This document shows, one piece after another, positions 14,535 to 22,799 of a stretch of 23,019 nt of DNA (position 1 is the first letter of the stretch; every line of letters begins with the position of its first letter). Position numbers and translations under genes: made by a program. The DNA lies in contig CAKOOR010000012.1 of NCBI GenBank assembly GCA_934098505.1, positions 1-23,019 of the forward strand. The letters are read 5' to 3'. The DNA comes from an uncultured Bacilli bacterium (GTDB lineage Bacteria; Bacillota_I; Bacilli_A; RF39; UBA660). The notes beneath the pieces are model-generated. The model was given only the letters and a program-made list of their open reading frames with translations, did not search any database and was not told the origin of the DNA.

Positions 14535-16166
14535 TTATAACTTCAATTGATACGGTTCTGAACTTGTTCCTGTACCTGCCATGATGGAGATATTAGATTT
14601 TAGAAAGGCAGCCGGACGAACCCCATCAGTACTGTTAACATAATAGCCATTCGCAAAGCCGGTCGGATACACAACGAAGACGCCAATGACGATATTGAAA
14701 ACTGGGGATAAAGTCCATTGGGCATAACTTGATTTAAATAAATAATCATTGTTTTTACAATCACTTACTGATGAGTCACTCCAATTGTAAAGTTCTTTAG
14801 CTAAACATGCCTGTCTATCACTTGTTAAACCACCACCGGTTGCATAGCCATAATCACTTGGATACATCAGACCAATTTTGCCGGTCCATGTTGTCGAGCT
14901 ATCACTAGAAACTGTTGTTCCTCTTTCTCTTTCGTAAAACATACTAGGAGTTACATCATCATAAGTAGAACTACCACCTAAATTCCAAACTACCGTTTCA
15001 ATCGCGTTTCTGGTATTATCGTTCTTTAAACCATTACTTGTAAAATCTATTTTTGTGCAAGTAAATGTTGAACCACTAGCAACACTTGCAGGTTTGCAAC
15101 CTTTTGTCCCATCATAATAAGATCCAATCTTACTATATATTTCTTGATTATTATAAGAAATAATATCATTAGAACTAGTATACCAACTTTTTAAATAATC
15201 TACTGGATTTAACATCATCATAAGTTGACTATCTGTCCAGTCATTCGAACCATCATCGCTACTTGATGAACCGACGCCGTTTTGCTTATAATCCCAAGGT
15301 AAATTACCAAGACTGTCATCTCTTATTATTTTTATTAAATTTTCTTTTGAACCATCTGATTTAGTCATATTATTAAATACACCTATAATACGCCATTTTT
15401 CACAAGTACTATCTGATTGATTAGTATAATCACTACAATTAAAATATACATAATTATTTGGATCCGCTCCGATATATCTTATATTGTTATCAGGATCATC
15501 ACTAGCAAAATTAACAGTATCACTTTGAGCAAGTTCAGTTATTTTATTAACAATTGGTACCGGTTCAGTACCCTTGCTCCCTAATCCTATAGTAATACTA
15601 AATGATTTACCCATTTGAGAACTTTGGTCGCCGTTATTAGCATACTCAACAACTAAATAATATTTCGTTTCGCTTAAAGGATTAACGGTAATGTTTAAAA
15701 AATCACTTTCGGCACCACCTTCTAATAACAAACTTGCGCTATCTGGAATATCACAAGTTGCCTCATCATAATACTGAATTCCTTCTTTTACCTTTGATGT
15801 ACATGTAATTGGAGTATCAGATTTATACAAGCTCCAAGTTACATCACCACTAAAATCACCTAAGTCTGGTGTTATTTGAATAGATGCCTCCGAAGGAGCA
15901 CTATTCTTTTCTCCTAAACCTCTAACTACCACTTCTTTTACCCCTTTGAATCCCGGAACTGCATTACTTGGAGCATACTTTCCTTGCATATCCATGACCA
16001 CATCTGTAGTCAAAGTTGTTGTTAAATTGCTATTTGCATTTCCCTGATTACTTACACTAAAATTAGCTAAATAATAAGCATAAGACACTCCTACGCCAAT
16101 TAAGCCAACCAAACAAACGGCAGTAATCAAAAATAGCATTTTTTTCTTATTAAACCCTTTTTTCAT
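14535..16166 (-). CDS. Exported surface protein 2, paralogue of protein 1
   Basis: The 543-residue protein has the same plan as the paralogue at 1978-3621: basic N-terminus, hydrophobic segment 10-30, S-Y-A-Y-Y, a beta-rich domain, then the lectin-like C-terminal domain ending in V-R-P-A-A-F-L-K. All eight paired cysteines are kept. Differences concentrate in residues about 395-425 and above all 487-515 (14622-14708), where nearly every residue changes. The upstream 400 bp is also duplicated, including promoter, hairpins and 12-bp-spaced repeats. It is followed by a 10-bp hairpin (14481-14508) that has no T-run. It lies downstream of the GT-C-like gene on the same strand, but the regulatory segment between them argues for separate transcription. 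The role is inferred to be a diversified surface binding protein. Confidence 0.8.
   Translation of the reverse strand: MKKGFNKKKMLFLITAVCLVGLIGVGVSYAYYLANFSVSNQGNANSNLTTTLTTDVVMDMQGKYAPSNAVPGFKGVKEVVVRGLGEKNSAPSEASIQITPDLGDFSGDVTWSLYKSDTPITCTSKVKEGIQYYDEATCDIPDSASLLLEGGAESDFLNITVNPLSETKYYLVVEYANNGDQSSQMGKSFSITIGLGSKGTEPVPIVNKITELAQSDTVNFASDDPDNNIRYIGADPNNYVYFNCSDYTNQSDSTCEKWRIIGVFNNMTKSDGSKENLIKIIRDDSLGNLPWDYKQNGVGSSSSDDGSNDWTDSQLMMMLNPVDYLKSWYTSSNDIISYNNQEIYSKIGSYYDGTKGCKPASVASGSTFTCTKIDFTSNGLKNDNTRNAIETVVWNLGGSSTYDDVTPSMFYERERGTTVSSDSSTTWTGKIGLMYPSDYGYATGGGLTSDRQACLAKELYNWSDSSVSDCKNNDYLFKSSYAQWTLSPVFNIVIGVFVVYPTGFANGYYVNSTDGVRPAAFLKSNISIMAGTGTSSEPYQLKL
14622..14708 (-). other. Hypervariable block 2, DGR-like variable region
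   Basis: Residues 487-515 of surface protein 2, aligned without gaps to block 1 (2068-2154). Constant positions between the blocks include Val, Phe, Val and Gly (block positions 10, 11, 13 and 17) in a G/H-V-F-x-V frame, while the codons between them change freely. NNY codons dominate (TTC, AAT, ATC, ATT, GGC, TAT, ACC, AAC, AGT, GAT). The constant sequence resumes exactly at the V-R-P codons. Confidence 0.5.
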
Positions 16167-16204
16167 TTCTAACCTCTACTTCTATTATTTCCAATTAAAA
16201 ACAA

Positions 16205-16234
16205 ATAATATTTTAAATTAAATATGTACTGCAA
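16205..16234 (-). promoter_or_regulatory. Promoter of surface gene 2
   Basis: TTGCAG (16229-16234), an 18-bp spacer and TATTAT (16205-16210) on the minus strand correspond to the promoter of surface gene 1 with one extra spacer base. Confidence 0.55.
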
Positions 16235-16259
16235 TACCTATTTACATAACTTTTACACT

Positions 16260-16286
16260 TTTCATAGAGTTTAATACTCTATGAAA
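16260..16286. repeat. Hairpin A of cassette 2
   Basis: TTTCATAGAGT (16260-16270) and ACTCTATGAAA (16276-16286) form an 11-bp stem around loop TTAAT. It has the same core as the cassette 1 hairpins but a different loop, which is matched, inverted, by hairpin B at 16524-16550. Confidence 0.85.
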
Positions 16287-16316
16287 GCTCTAGGTAAATA
16301 CTGACTTTAAATAATG

Positions 16317-16495
16317 TTTGACTATAAATTTGACGAGAATAAAATTCAAAAAAATTACTTATTGATACGAATTATATCAGATAAATACTAGAAACTTTAT
16401 ACTTGTTTATGACTAGAAATTTGACTACAAAAGGATTTTATTACTCTCAAAAATATCTTTAAAAAGTATTATTTTTATGCTATATTTATAGTATA
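16317..16495. promoter_or_regulatory. Conserved upstream segment, cassette 2
   Basis: TTTGACTA-type words occur in two pairs with 12-bp pitch (G at 16320/16332 and at 16411/16423). A palindrome at 16476-16495 differs from the cassette 1 palindrome by one base. The order and spacing agree with 3771-3950. Conservation of these items against drifting filler suggests protein binding sites. Confidence 0.5.
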
Positions 16496-16523
16496 GATTA
16501 AAAATAGATAACGTATTTTCAGT

Positions 16524-16550
16524 TTCATAGAGTATTAAACTCTATGAAAT
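16524..16550. repeat. Hairpin B of cassette 2
   Basis: TTTCATAGAGT (16524-16534) and ACTCTATGAAA (16540-16550) pair around loop ATTAA, the reverse complement of the hairpin A loop. Seven T follow on the plus strand, but no plus-strand gene runs into it. Confidence 0.82.
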
Positions 16551-16601
16551 TTTTTTAGTATTTAAGATAACCAATTACATTAAAAATATACATAAATTTA
16601 T

Positions 16602-17912
16602 CTAATATCTTTTATATAAAACAAAACTACTAAAAGTTTTAACTTTAACATAATTATTTCTTATATAACTATCAATCTCTTTTGATAACTGTCCACCTTC
16701 ATACTCTTTATTTAATAAAAAGTAACTATCTTTATCTAAAGAATTAAAATATTCAATTACCCTTTCCTCTCCTTTATAACCTAAATTACCATTAAGTAAT
16801 AAATCATAAGAAACAATTTTCTTATTTAATAAATACTTATAAAAATAAGCATCATACATAATAAAATAAGTATTATCTAAACTAGGTATTTCTTTTTCTA
16901 TTAATTTCATATTATCTAAATACTTATTATCAATATTCTTATATTCTAAAATACCAGTACCTTTAACTAAGGCCTTTACTCTATACTGTAAAGCAATTGA
17001 CAAAACTGGACAGATAAGTAAAATTATCATCATATAATTAATATATTTTGCATACTCCCAATTAAACCCTTTCTTAATACTCATTTCCTCTACAAACTTA
17101 TCACTTAAATAAATAATTACAGGAATAATACTAAATAAAACATGCATAACATTAAAAATAGGATAAGCCATTATTTGATAAGTAATTAAATATAAAACTT
17201 TAACATCTTTATGTTTTAAATAATAAGTAAAAAGATAAATAACTAAAGCTATAATAATAACCGTTCCAATATTTAAAAAACTATTCTTACTCCCAAAAGA
17301 AAATAGTCCTAAAAAAGTATAATTTATAAAAGAATATAAACTATTAGTACTTATCATATAAATTAGTGTTATTAAAACTGGTATCATAAAACCAATTATT
17401 CTTTTTATTATCTTCTTAGGTTTCTTTATATAGATAATACTAGGTATTGTAAGTAAAAGAAAAGACTGTTTAGTAAGTGCTACTAATCCTAATAGAAAAC
17501 CTATTAAATAATCATTATCTTCTTTTATATTAAGTAAAATTAATAAAAGAAACATAACTAAGAAATTATAACTAGGTCTAATAATAAAACTTAATAAGAC
17601 AAAACTAGGTAAAAACGTTTTAGGATACTTTTTATATATATAATAATACATACTAGATATTAAAAATGTATTAATAATATTAAAACTTATAAAGTTATTA
17701 CCAAATAAACGCATAAAAAGTCCACATAAAGCAGGATATAATGGCGTTATTACCATATTAAAATCTTTATACATAGTTAAACCACTTGCTATATTATAAG
17801 AAAAACCATAGTTCCATATTAAATCATTATCAGCATTACTATAAGTAATTAAAACTCCTATATATATAATTATTAATAGCAATACTATTATATCTTTTTT
17901 CTTACTCTTCAT
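16602..17912 (-). CDS. Polytopic membrane protein, probable GT-C-type glycosyltransferase
   Basis: The 436-residue protein has about ten hydrophobic segments across residues 8-310, then a soluble tail of about 125 residues. The first external loop carries N-A-D-N-D-L-I-W and G-L-T-M-Y-K-D-F-N, with P-L-Y-P-A-L just after. This is the usual arrangement of GT-C enzymes (PMT/ArnT type), in which an acidic residue of the first loop is catalytic and the donor is a polyprenyl-phosphate sugar. It would act on the outer face of the membrane. AGGTG precedes the ATG. The exact acceptor cannot be told. Glycosylation of surface proteins or wall polymers is possible given its neighbour (inference). Confidence 0.65.
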   Translation of the reverse strand: MKSKKKDIIVLLLIIIYIGVLITYSNADNDLIWNYGFSYNIASGLTMYKDFNMVITPLYPALCGLFMRLFGNNFISFNIINTFLISSMYYYIYKKYPKTFLPSFVLLSFIIRPSYNFLVMFLLLILLNIKEDNDYLIGFLLGLVALTKQSFLLLTIPSIIYIKKPKKIIKRIIGFMIPVLITLIYMISTNSLYSFINYTFLGLFSFGSKNSFLNIGTVIIIALVIYLFTYYLKHKDVKVLYLITYQIMAYPIFNVMHVLFSIIPVIIYLSDKFVEEMSIKKGFNWEYAKYINYMMIILLICPVLSIALQYRVKALVKGTGILEYKNIDNKYLDNMKLIEKEIPSLDNTYFIMYDAYFYKYLLNKKIVSYDLLLNGNLGYKGEERVIEYFNSLDKDSYFLLNKEYEGGQLSKEIDSYIRNNYVKVKTFSSFVLYKRY

Positions 17913-17998
17913 ATTCTTACACCTACTTTATATTATCATAATTTTAGACAAGAAAAAAAGAGCATTAATATCTCTTAATTAACTTATCATCATTTTTC

Positions 17999-18160
17999 AT
18001 ACTGTCGAACAAAAGTTAAAATGCTCATTGCTTTCGCATTTCAACTCAGCCATCCTCGCGAATGGCTTTTTCTTACGAGAATAATCTCAAAAGACATAAA
18101 CTCCGATGCATCGCCACCGTACTTTTAAAATTTCATTTTTACTTTAAGTATCAAGTTACC
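17999..18160 (-). ncRNA. Probable omega RNA / right end of the IS605-type element
   Basis: Directly downstream of tnpB and on its strand lie stable hairpins. GCCATTC...GATGGC is followed by a stem between GTTGAAATG and CATTTTAAC, then TGTTCGACAGTATG. This is the type of structure found at the right end of IS605-family elements, where the guide RNA of TnpB is encoded. It is much more GC-rich than its surroundings. The 5' end may reach into tnpB and the 3' end is not exactly placed. A weak AAGAG/CTCTT hairpin with a T-run at about 17953-17978 may terminate it. Confidence 0.5.
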
Positions 18161-19297
18161 TTACAAGCCAAAAGCCATTTTTATTCCTTCATTTAATATA
18201 TTTAAGCTTGCATTTATATCTCTATCTAAAATATTTCCACATTCAATACATTTATATTTTCTTAATTTTAAATCCTTCATTTCTTTGCTTCTATGCCCAC
18301 AGCTTGAACAAAGTTGACTACTTGGAAAATAAGTATTTACTTGAATAAATTTCTTGTTCTCCCACAAACATTTTTGCCTTAACTTTGCTAAAATTAGAGA
18401 AAATGTGGAATGAATTATATTTTTTCTTAATGATTTTGAACTAGATTCAGTTATCATCTTATTTACTTGCAAATTTTCAGCTACTATATAGTCATTTCCT
18501 TTTAAAAGCTTACTTACTATTTCTTCGGCTTGTTTTTTTCTACTATTTACAATACGATGATAAGCTCGTTCAAGTTTTATCTTAATTTTATTATAGTTTT
18601 TACTATTTTTTTCTTTTTTAGCTAACTTTTGTTGTAAGATAGCTATTCTCTTTTCATGTTTTTTTAAAGAACTTACGTTACCGTATGATTCAAACGAACT
18701 AGTTGTTATCAATGACTTAATTCCTAAGTCAATACCAACTATATGGTAAATTTTAGCATATTTTGGTTATATGTCTTCTTGTACCACTACTGATACATAG
18801 TATTTATTTACTACTCTACTTACCGTAGCATTTATTATTTTAAAAGAAAAACTTTTTAAATTACGATATCCCCTTATTTTTACACTACCTAGCTTTGGCA
18901 AAACAATAGTTCTATTTTTTATATCAACCATGATATTGGCATAGCTTTTACTCTTATATGAGCTTCTTATACAATTAGTTGTATAGCTTACTTTAACACC
19001 TTTTTTCTTAAAATGTGGCATACCACCTTTACCACTTAAATATTTATCATAACCAATAGTTACATCATGAGCTGTATGAACTAGAGCCATGCTGTCAACT
19101 TCTTTTAAAAATTCTAATTCTTGCTTAAAACCAGGAATAAATCTAGCTAAATCGTATTTACTTAATTTAGGATTAGTTCTCTTTTTATCTAATAATTTAT
19201 TATAAATAAGATTGGAACATCCAAATGTTTTATTAATAAAAATTTTTTGTTCTTCATTTGGATACATTCTAAATTTATATGCCTTTGTTACCATCAT
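18161..19297 (-). pseudogene. tnpB: IS605-family TnpB (RNA-guided nuclease) with one internal stop
   Basis: The two open stretches 18767-19297 and 18161-18712 are in the same frame and are parted only by a TAA at 18767-18769 (codon 177). The whole is 379 codons, normal for TnpB. It holds the N-terminal Y-K-F-R-M-Y-P start, RuvC-I Asp190 in G-I-D-L-G, Glu274 in V-A-E-N-L-Q, the zinc ribbon C-S-S-C-G and C-I-E-C-G, and D-R-D-I-N-A-S. All catalytic residues are kept, so inactivation is recent or the stop is read through. AGGGTG precedes the ATG. No tnpA Y1 transposase is nearby, so the element could not move on its own. Confidence 0.92.
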
Positions 19298-19326
19298 TTA
19301 AAACACCCTGCCTGCTTGTTAAGTGC

Positions 19327-19355
19327 ATATTATCATTAATTTTTTTGTTTGTCTA
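19327..19355 (-). promoter_or_regulatory. Promoter of tnpB
   Basis: TAGACA (19350-19355), a 17-bp spacer and TAATAT (19327-19332) on the minus strand lie 30 bp upstream of the tnpB start. Confidence 0.5.
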
Positions 19356-19600
19356 TAGTTCAGCTTATATTTTTAAAACTTTTTAATTTTTGCATTAACA
19401 ACTAGTGCTTTTATAATTTTTTTCACATTTTTTCTATTTCTTTTGTTATAATTATTTTATAAATATTCATAAAATTTGCAAAGCGAGTTTACAAAAGATA
19501 AATTTTAAAGTAGTAAAATCTATGAATTTTTTTGTGAACAAAAAATACACAGCATTACGGATGACTTTCCTATTGTATAAAAAAATGTTCAAAAACAATA

Positions 19601-19858
19601 TTACTTTTCCATTTTTTCTTTTATTTGGTTTAAGAAATTTTTATAGTCTTCCATCTTATTATCAAGTCGCTTTTGACATAATTCAAAAACATTTACTAAA
19701 TTGGTAACATCATCAGTCTTTTAGGCTTCATATAATGCTGATTTATATTCATTTTCATACATATTATCAATAGCAATTAAATCAATATTAGCTTCCAAAC
19801 ATTGTTTTAAAATCACAAATCTTCCAATTATACCATTACCATCTAAATTCTTAAATAC
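19601..19858 (-). pseudogene. C-terminal remnant of a Fic-domain protein
   Basis: Reading leftward from 19858 gives N-L-D-G-N-G-I-I-G-R-F, clearly the Fic active-site motif (H-P-F-x-D-G-N-G-R-x-G-R) without its histidine part and with Arg replaced by Ile. It continues with K-Q-C-L-E-A-N-I, then a frame typical of Fic C-termini, and ends at the stop at 19601-19603. One in-frame TAA (19721-19723) interrupts it. The N-terminal two thirds are absent. Fic enzymes AMPylate target proteins, and this copy cannot be active. It joins directly to an unrelated fragment at about 19860, so a deletion brought the two together. The stretch 19361-19600 holds no gene I can support. Confidence 0.7.
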
Positions 19859-19862
19859 TACT

Positions 19863-19979
19863 CACTCTACTATCAGTGCTTACGAATCGGGTAAAACTAC
19901 ATTACTTACAGCCTTTGCTCTGCAAATAGTATATAAATATAATATATCTCTAGACTGGTTAATTGGTCGCCTTAATTAA
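19863..19979 (+). pseudogene. C-terminal remnant of an XRE-family HTH regulator
   Basis: The plus-strand frame reads T-I-S-A-Y-E-S-G-K-T, then S-L-D-W-L-I-G-R-L-N and a stop. These are the end of a phage-repressor type helix-turn-helix and the very common tail of such regulators. The N-terminal half is missing because the fragment abuts the Fic remnant on the opposite strand. From 19980 to 20108 there is only the AT-rich leader of the next gene. Confidence 0.72.
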
Positions 19980-20108
19980 TCTTTATAAGGGTGGATGGGT
20001 GGGAAATAATATTAAACCTATAACATTTATAAAATAATAGTATCTTTTTAAATAAGCCTATGTTATTATGAAAATGTAGGTAGATAATACTTACAGGGAG
20101 GAAAAAAA

Positions 20109-20888
20109 ATGGTTAACAAAAACAAAAGTATATTAGAAAGTCAAAAAGAACTATATCAAGATTTAAAACAATATGAATGGTTATTATCTAAAGAATCTTA
20201 TGAATATTTAGAAAGCCTACTAGCACTAGAAATATCCGCTTTTAATAAAGAATTTAATAATGATAATAGAGAAATCTTAAGAAAAATAGAATTATATAAA
20301 AGAATAGTAATTTATAATATTTGTAATCGTACTAAGAATTTACTTCTAAATAATAGTAATGGTATTGAAATAAGTACTGTTGAAAACTATGAACACCCAG
20401 TCGAATTTAGTATTTATGGAAAAATGAATGGTAACAGTATAAATTGTTTTCGCTTTAATATCGAAGAAGATAGTCCTTTATATATTGGGGATGGTATCAT
20501 CTATTCTAGTGGTCATAACAGCATTTTAAGACAAGAAGAAATCACGAGATTAACTAAGGAATATGAGGCTAAGTTTAAACAAGATAATCCTCATGCTCAT
20601 CATGATGGCATTAAAAGATTCCAAGATGAAAACGGTTCTAAATGGGAAACTAGTCGTCAAGCTGACTTAGAAATAATAAATAAGAAATTAACTAGTTTAA
20701 AGAATTTCTCTTTAGATAATACGACTAATGAGTTAATTGCCGCTCAAAATTATTTGGCTGATCTTATTTTAGATGATATGCATTTAAAAAATGAAGATTT
20801 TACTTCTTCTTACCAACATGGTTTGGAAAAAACATTAGTTCGTAAATATCCGGGAATGAGTGTTAAACATAATATAAAAAATTTATAA
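20109..20888 (+). CDS. Unrecognised 259-residue protein with a broken paralogue at 22164-22714
   Basis: It has a strong GGGAGG ribosome site 8 nt before the ATG and no signal peptide or membrane segment. Residues about 1-85 are helical and charged. A small beta-rich centre (about 95-150) contains N-C-F-R-F-N-I and L-Y-I-G-D-G-I-I-Y-S-S-G. The C-terminal half begins with H-H-D-G-I-K-R-F-Q-D-E-N-G-S and ends with R-K-Y-P-G-M-S-V-K-H-N-I. The last motif is unchanged in the broken paralogue, so it is probably functionally central. I know no family for it. It is convergent with the gene at 20971-22077, with two opposing terminators between them, and that gene has the same GGGAGG start region, suggesting joint expression. 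Confidence 0.75.
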   Translation: MVNKNKSILESQKELYQDLKQYEWLLSKESYEYLESLLALEISAFNKEFNNDNREILRKIELYKRIVIYNICNRTKNLLLNNSNGIEISTVENYEHPVEFSIYGKMNGNSINCFRFNIEEDSPLYIGDGIIYSSGHNSILRQEEITRLTKEYEAKFKQDNPHAHHDGIKRFQDENGSKWETSRQADLEIINKKLTSLKNFSLDNTTNELIAAQNYLADLILDDMHLKNEDFTSSYQHGLEKTLVRKYPGMSVKHNIKNL

Positions 20889-20897
20889 AAATATTTT

Positions 20898-20925
20898 AAC
20901 TGTTAGAGAGTTCTAACAGTTTTTT
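20898..20925 (+). terminator. Terminator of the 259-residue protein gene
   Basis: AACTGTTAGA (20898-20907) and TCTAACAGTT (20912-20921) form a 10-bp stem with a GAGT loop and a T-run, 10 bp after the stop. Confidence 0.85.
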
Positions 20926-20931
20926 AATCTT

Positions 20932-20955
20932 AAAAAGCCCCTATTTCTAGGAACT
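20932..20955 (-). terminator. GNRA-loop terminator of the 368-residue protein gene
   Basis: On the minus strand AGTTCCTA, loop GAAA and TAGGGGCT form an 8-bp stem with two G-U pairs and a GNRA tetraloop, ending in five U. It starts 16 bp after the stop at 20971. A second copy with loop GAGA is at 22776-22799. Confidence 0.7.
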
Positions 20956-20970
20956 TCTAAATTCATATTA

Positions 20971-22077
20971 TTAGATTAATTGTTTACTAGTCTTTTTATA
21001 TTTACCTAAAACTCTTTTGATAGCAACTGTAGGTTTTACTTTTTTAGCAAGAATATCACATTCTTTACTACCTCTTAAATAAGAATTTAAAAGATGCTTA
21101 TCACTATAATCACATATTTCTATTAAGGTATCATTATCTATTTCTTTAAATTTTTCTTTTGGAATTAAAGACATTTCAAAGGCTAAATCTGGACGGCGAT
21201 TAATAAAATCAAGAATTTTTGGTAAACTTTCCGTGGTTTCATAATGCACAGCAATGGCCTTGCTCATGTAATAATCAATATATGACATTTTTTCATCAGG
21301 AAATATTGTCAACATCAAATCATAATTATGGATGCAATTACTAAATCCTTGGGTTTGCATTAAGTTATTTAATCTATCTTTGTTAGCATTAGATATTCCT
21401 TCATCATTAAAACTGCCTATCATAAGTAATTGTTCGGCTGAGGCTAGCAAGTAAGTTTCATCACTAAAGGCATCTAAATGTTTTTTTGAAAAAACACCTT
21501 TTATAGAGCTATATTGATCGCTTTTATAGATTTTGGCAATCACTTCATGCTTGATTTCTAGTATTTTTTTAAATCTCAATATATATTCTTCTCTTTTGGA
21601 CGGTAATATACCTTCTATACTTTTATGAAAAAAATCAAAAACAAAATCACATTCTTTTAAAAGGTCAGTATATTCTTTTCTAGCAAACTTTGAAGATATT
21701 GATTTATCTAAATAGCTAAGATTAATTTTACCGTAGTCGCCGTTAAAGTTAATATCAGCTTGCATCAAGTCTTGTAATAGTTCTACATTGTCATAGTATA
21801 AAGCCGTATAATATAAAGCCAAAGATGTTCTAACTTTTTTATTTTCTTTTTCATCTACTATTGGTAACAAAGTATAAATTATATTACCCTTAGGATCTTT
21901 TTGTAAATTCTTAAAATTAGCATTAATTAAGTCAGTTAATACTGCCACCATTTTTTTATCCGTGATATCTTCTCTATCCTTATCTAATTTAATATTTTCT
22001 TTAACAGATGTCTTAATTTCATTTAGTGTGTTTAAAACATAAACATTAATAAAATCATCTTTATTTAGTGTATCCAT
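20971..22077 (-). CDS. Unrecognised 368-residue protein
   Basis: The protein is cytosolic by appearance, largely helical, with no cysteine motif or membrane segment. Residues about 80-140 (A-L-Y-Y-T-A-L-Y-Y-D-N-V-E-L-L-Q-D-L-M-Q-A-D-I-N-F-N-G) resemble one or two ankyrin-like repeats in rhythm, in that a helix pair is followed by a short turn with x-D-I-N, but they do not match the consensus well. The C-terminus is basic (K-R-V-L-G-K-Y-K-K). AGGGAGG lies 4 nt before the ATG, with a TATAAT -10 and an adjacent inverted repeat upstream. It sits between the 259-residue gene and its broken paralogue. No function can be assigned. Confidence 0.75.
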   Translation of the reverse strand: MDTLNKDDFINVYVLNTLNEIKTSVKENIKLDKDREDITDKKMVAVLTDLINANFKNLQKDPKGNIIYTLLPIVDEKENKKVRTSLALYYTALYYDNVELLQDLMQADINFNGDYGKINLSYLDKSISSKFARKEYTDLLKECDFVFDFFHKSIEGILPSKREEYILRFKKILEIKHEVIAKIYKSDQYSSIKGVFSKKHLDAFSDETYLLASAEQLLMIGSFNDEGISNANKDRLNNLMQTQGFSNCIHNYDLMLTIFPDEKMSYIDYYMSKAIAVHYETTESLPKILDFINRRPDLAFEMSLIPKEKFKEIDNDTLIEICDYSDKHLLNSYLRGSKECDILAKKVKPTVAIKRVLGKYKKTSKQLI

Positions 22078-22089
22078 GAATCCTCCCTG

Positions 22090-22113
22090 ATTATATAGTT
22101 AAATCATTAACTA
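22090..22113 (-). promoter_or_regulatory. -10 element and operator-like inverted repeat of the 368-residue gene
   Basis: On the minus strand TAGTTAA-TGAT-TTAACTA (22096-22113), a perfect 7-bp inverted repeat, abuts TATAAT (22090-22095). No -35 match is seen. A palindrome in that place suggests a repressor or activator site covering the promoter spacer. Confidence 0.5.
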
Positions 22114-22163
22114 AAAATACAATATTTATTATATTTAAATATCAATATCTTTACAATAAGAAA

Positions 22164-22714
22164 GTGGAAATATTTAGTTATTTTAACAGTAACTTTTATG
22201 TCTTGGATATTTTTTTAAATTTAATTTTAAATGGTAGCAACATTATTGGGATAATAGATAATCGCAGCTTTGATTGCTTTCGCTTTAATATATCCGAAGA
22301 AAATCTTTATATATTGGGGATGCTATTATTAGTTCTAGTGCTATAAACGCCAAACTACGCAATCAAGAAATAGAAAGACTTCATAGCTTACATGATGAAA
22401 AAAAACAAGATAATCATCATGCTATGCATGATGGCATCAAACGTTTACAAGATGAAAATGGTTCTTCTTGGGAAGTAACTCATCGTTATGAATTAAATCG
22501 AATTAAAAAGCAATATGATAACTTAGCTATGTTTACTTTAGATGAAAAAACTAAAGAAGAAATAGCCACTAAAAATTATTTAGCTAATTTAATCTTACAA
22601 GATATGAATTTAAAATATACTGATTTTACTATCACTTACGGCGATAGTATGAAAAGAAACTTAGTTAGAAAATATCCTGGTATGAGTGTTAAACATAATA
22701 TTACCAATTTATAA
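22164..22714 (+). pseudogene. Broken paralogue of the 259-residue protein
   Basis: From about 22254 the translation follows the gene at 20109: C-F-R-F-N-I, then after a one-base loss near 22304 L-Y-I-G-D, I-I-S-S, M-H-D-G-I-K-R-L-Q-D-E-N-G-S-S-W-E-V and the ending K-Y-P-G-M-S-V-K-H-N-I. The N-terminal third is missing or unrecognisable (22164-22253). The C-terminal 96 codons from 22424 stay open and could be made as a short protein if an internal start is used, but no good ribosome site is seen there. The order gene-terminator-GNRA hairpin is the same as in the intact copy, showing a segmental duplication. Confidence 0.8.
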
Positions 22715-22726
22715 TTTAATTAATTT

Positions 22727-22770
22727 AAAAACTGCTTCTAAATATTTAATTAACTAAAAACAGTTTTTTT
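22727..22770 (+). terminator. Terminator after the broken paralogue
   Basis: AAAAACTG (22727-22734) and CAGTTTTT (22761-22768) pair across a long AT-rich loop and are followed by further T. It is weaker than the terminator of the intact copy. Confidence 0.5.
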
Positions 22771-22775
22771 ATTAT

Positions 22776-22799
22776 AAAAAGCCCCTATCTCTAGGAACT
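22776..22799 (-). terminator. Second copy of the GNRA-loop hairpin
   Basis: The stem is the same as at 20932-20955, with loop GAGA and a five-U tail on the minus strand. No minus-strand gene runs into it now, and 22801-22955 shows no coding region, so it is probably the relic of a lost second copy of the 368-residue gene. Confidence 0.6.

Larger units (their letters stand above)
17999..19360 (-). mobile_element. IS605-type element lacking tnpA (approximate ends)
   Basis: The element consists of the tnpB pseudogene, the structured right end and the tnpB promoter region. The exact left and right cleavage sites could not be fixed by eye, because no second copy is in the window for comparison. 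Confidence 0.55.

Noticed and set aside
18713..18769. Frameshift separating the two tnpB halves
   Set aside because: Both halves are in the same frame and the interval translates smoothly through the G-I-D-L-G motif, so the only lesion is the TAA at 18767-18769.
19522..19707. 61-codon plus-strand ORF
   Set aside because: It lies mostly antisense to the Fic remnant, has no ribosome site and no family features.
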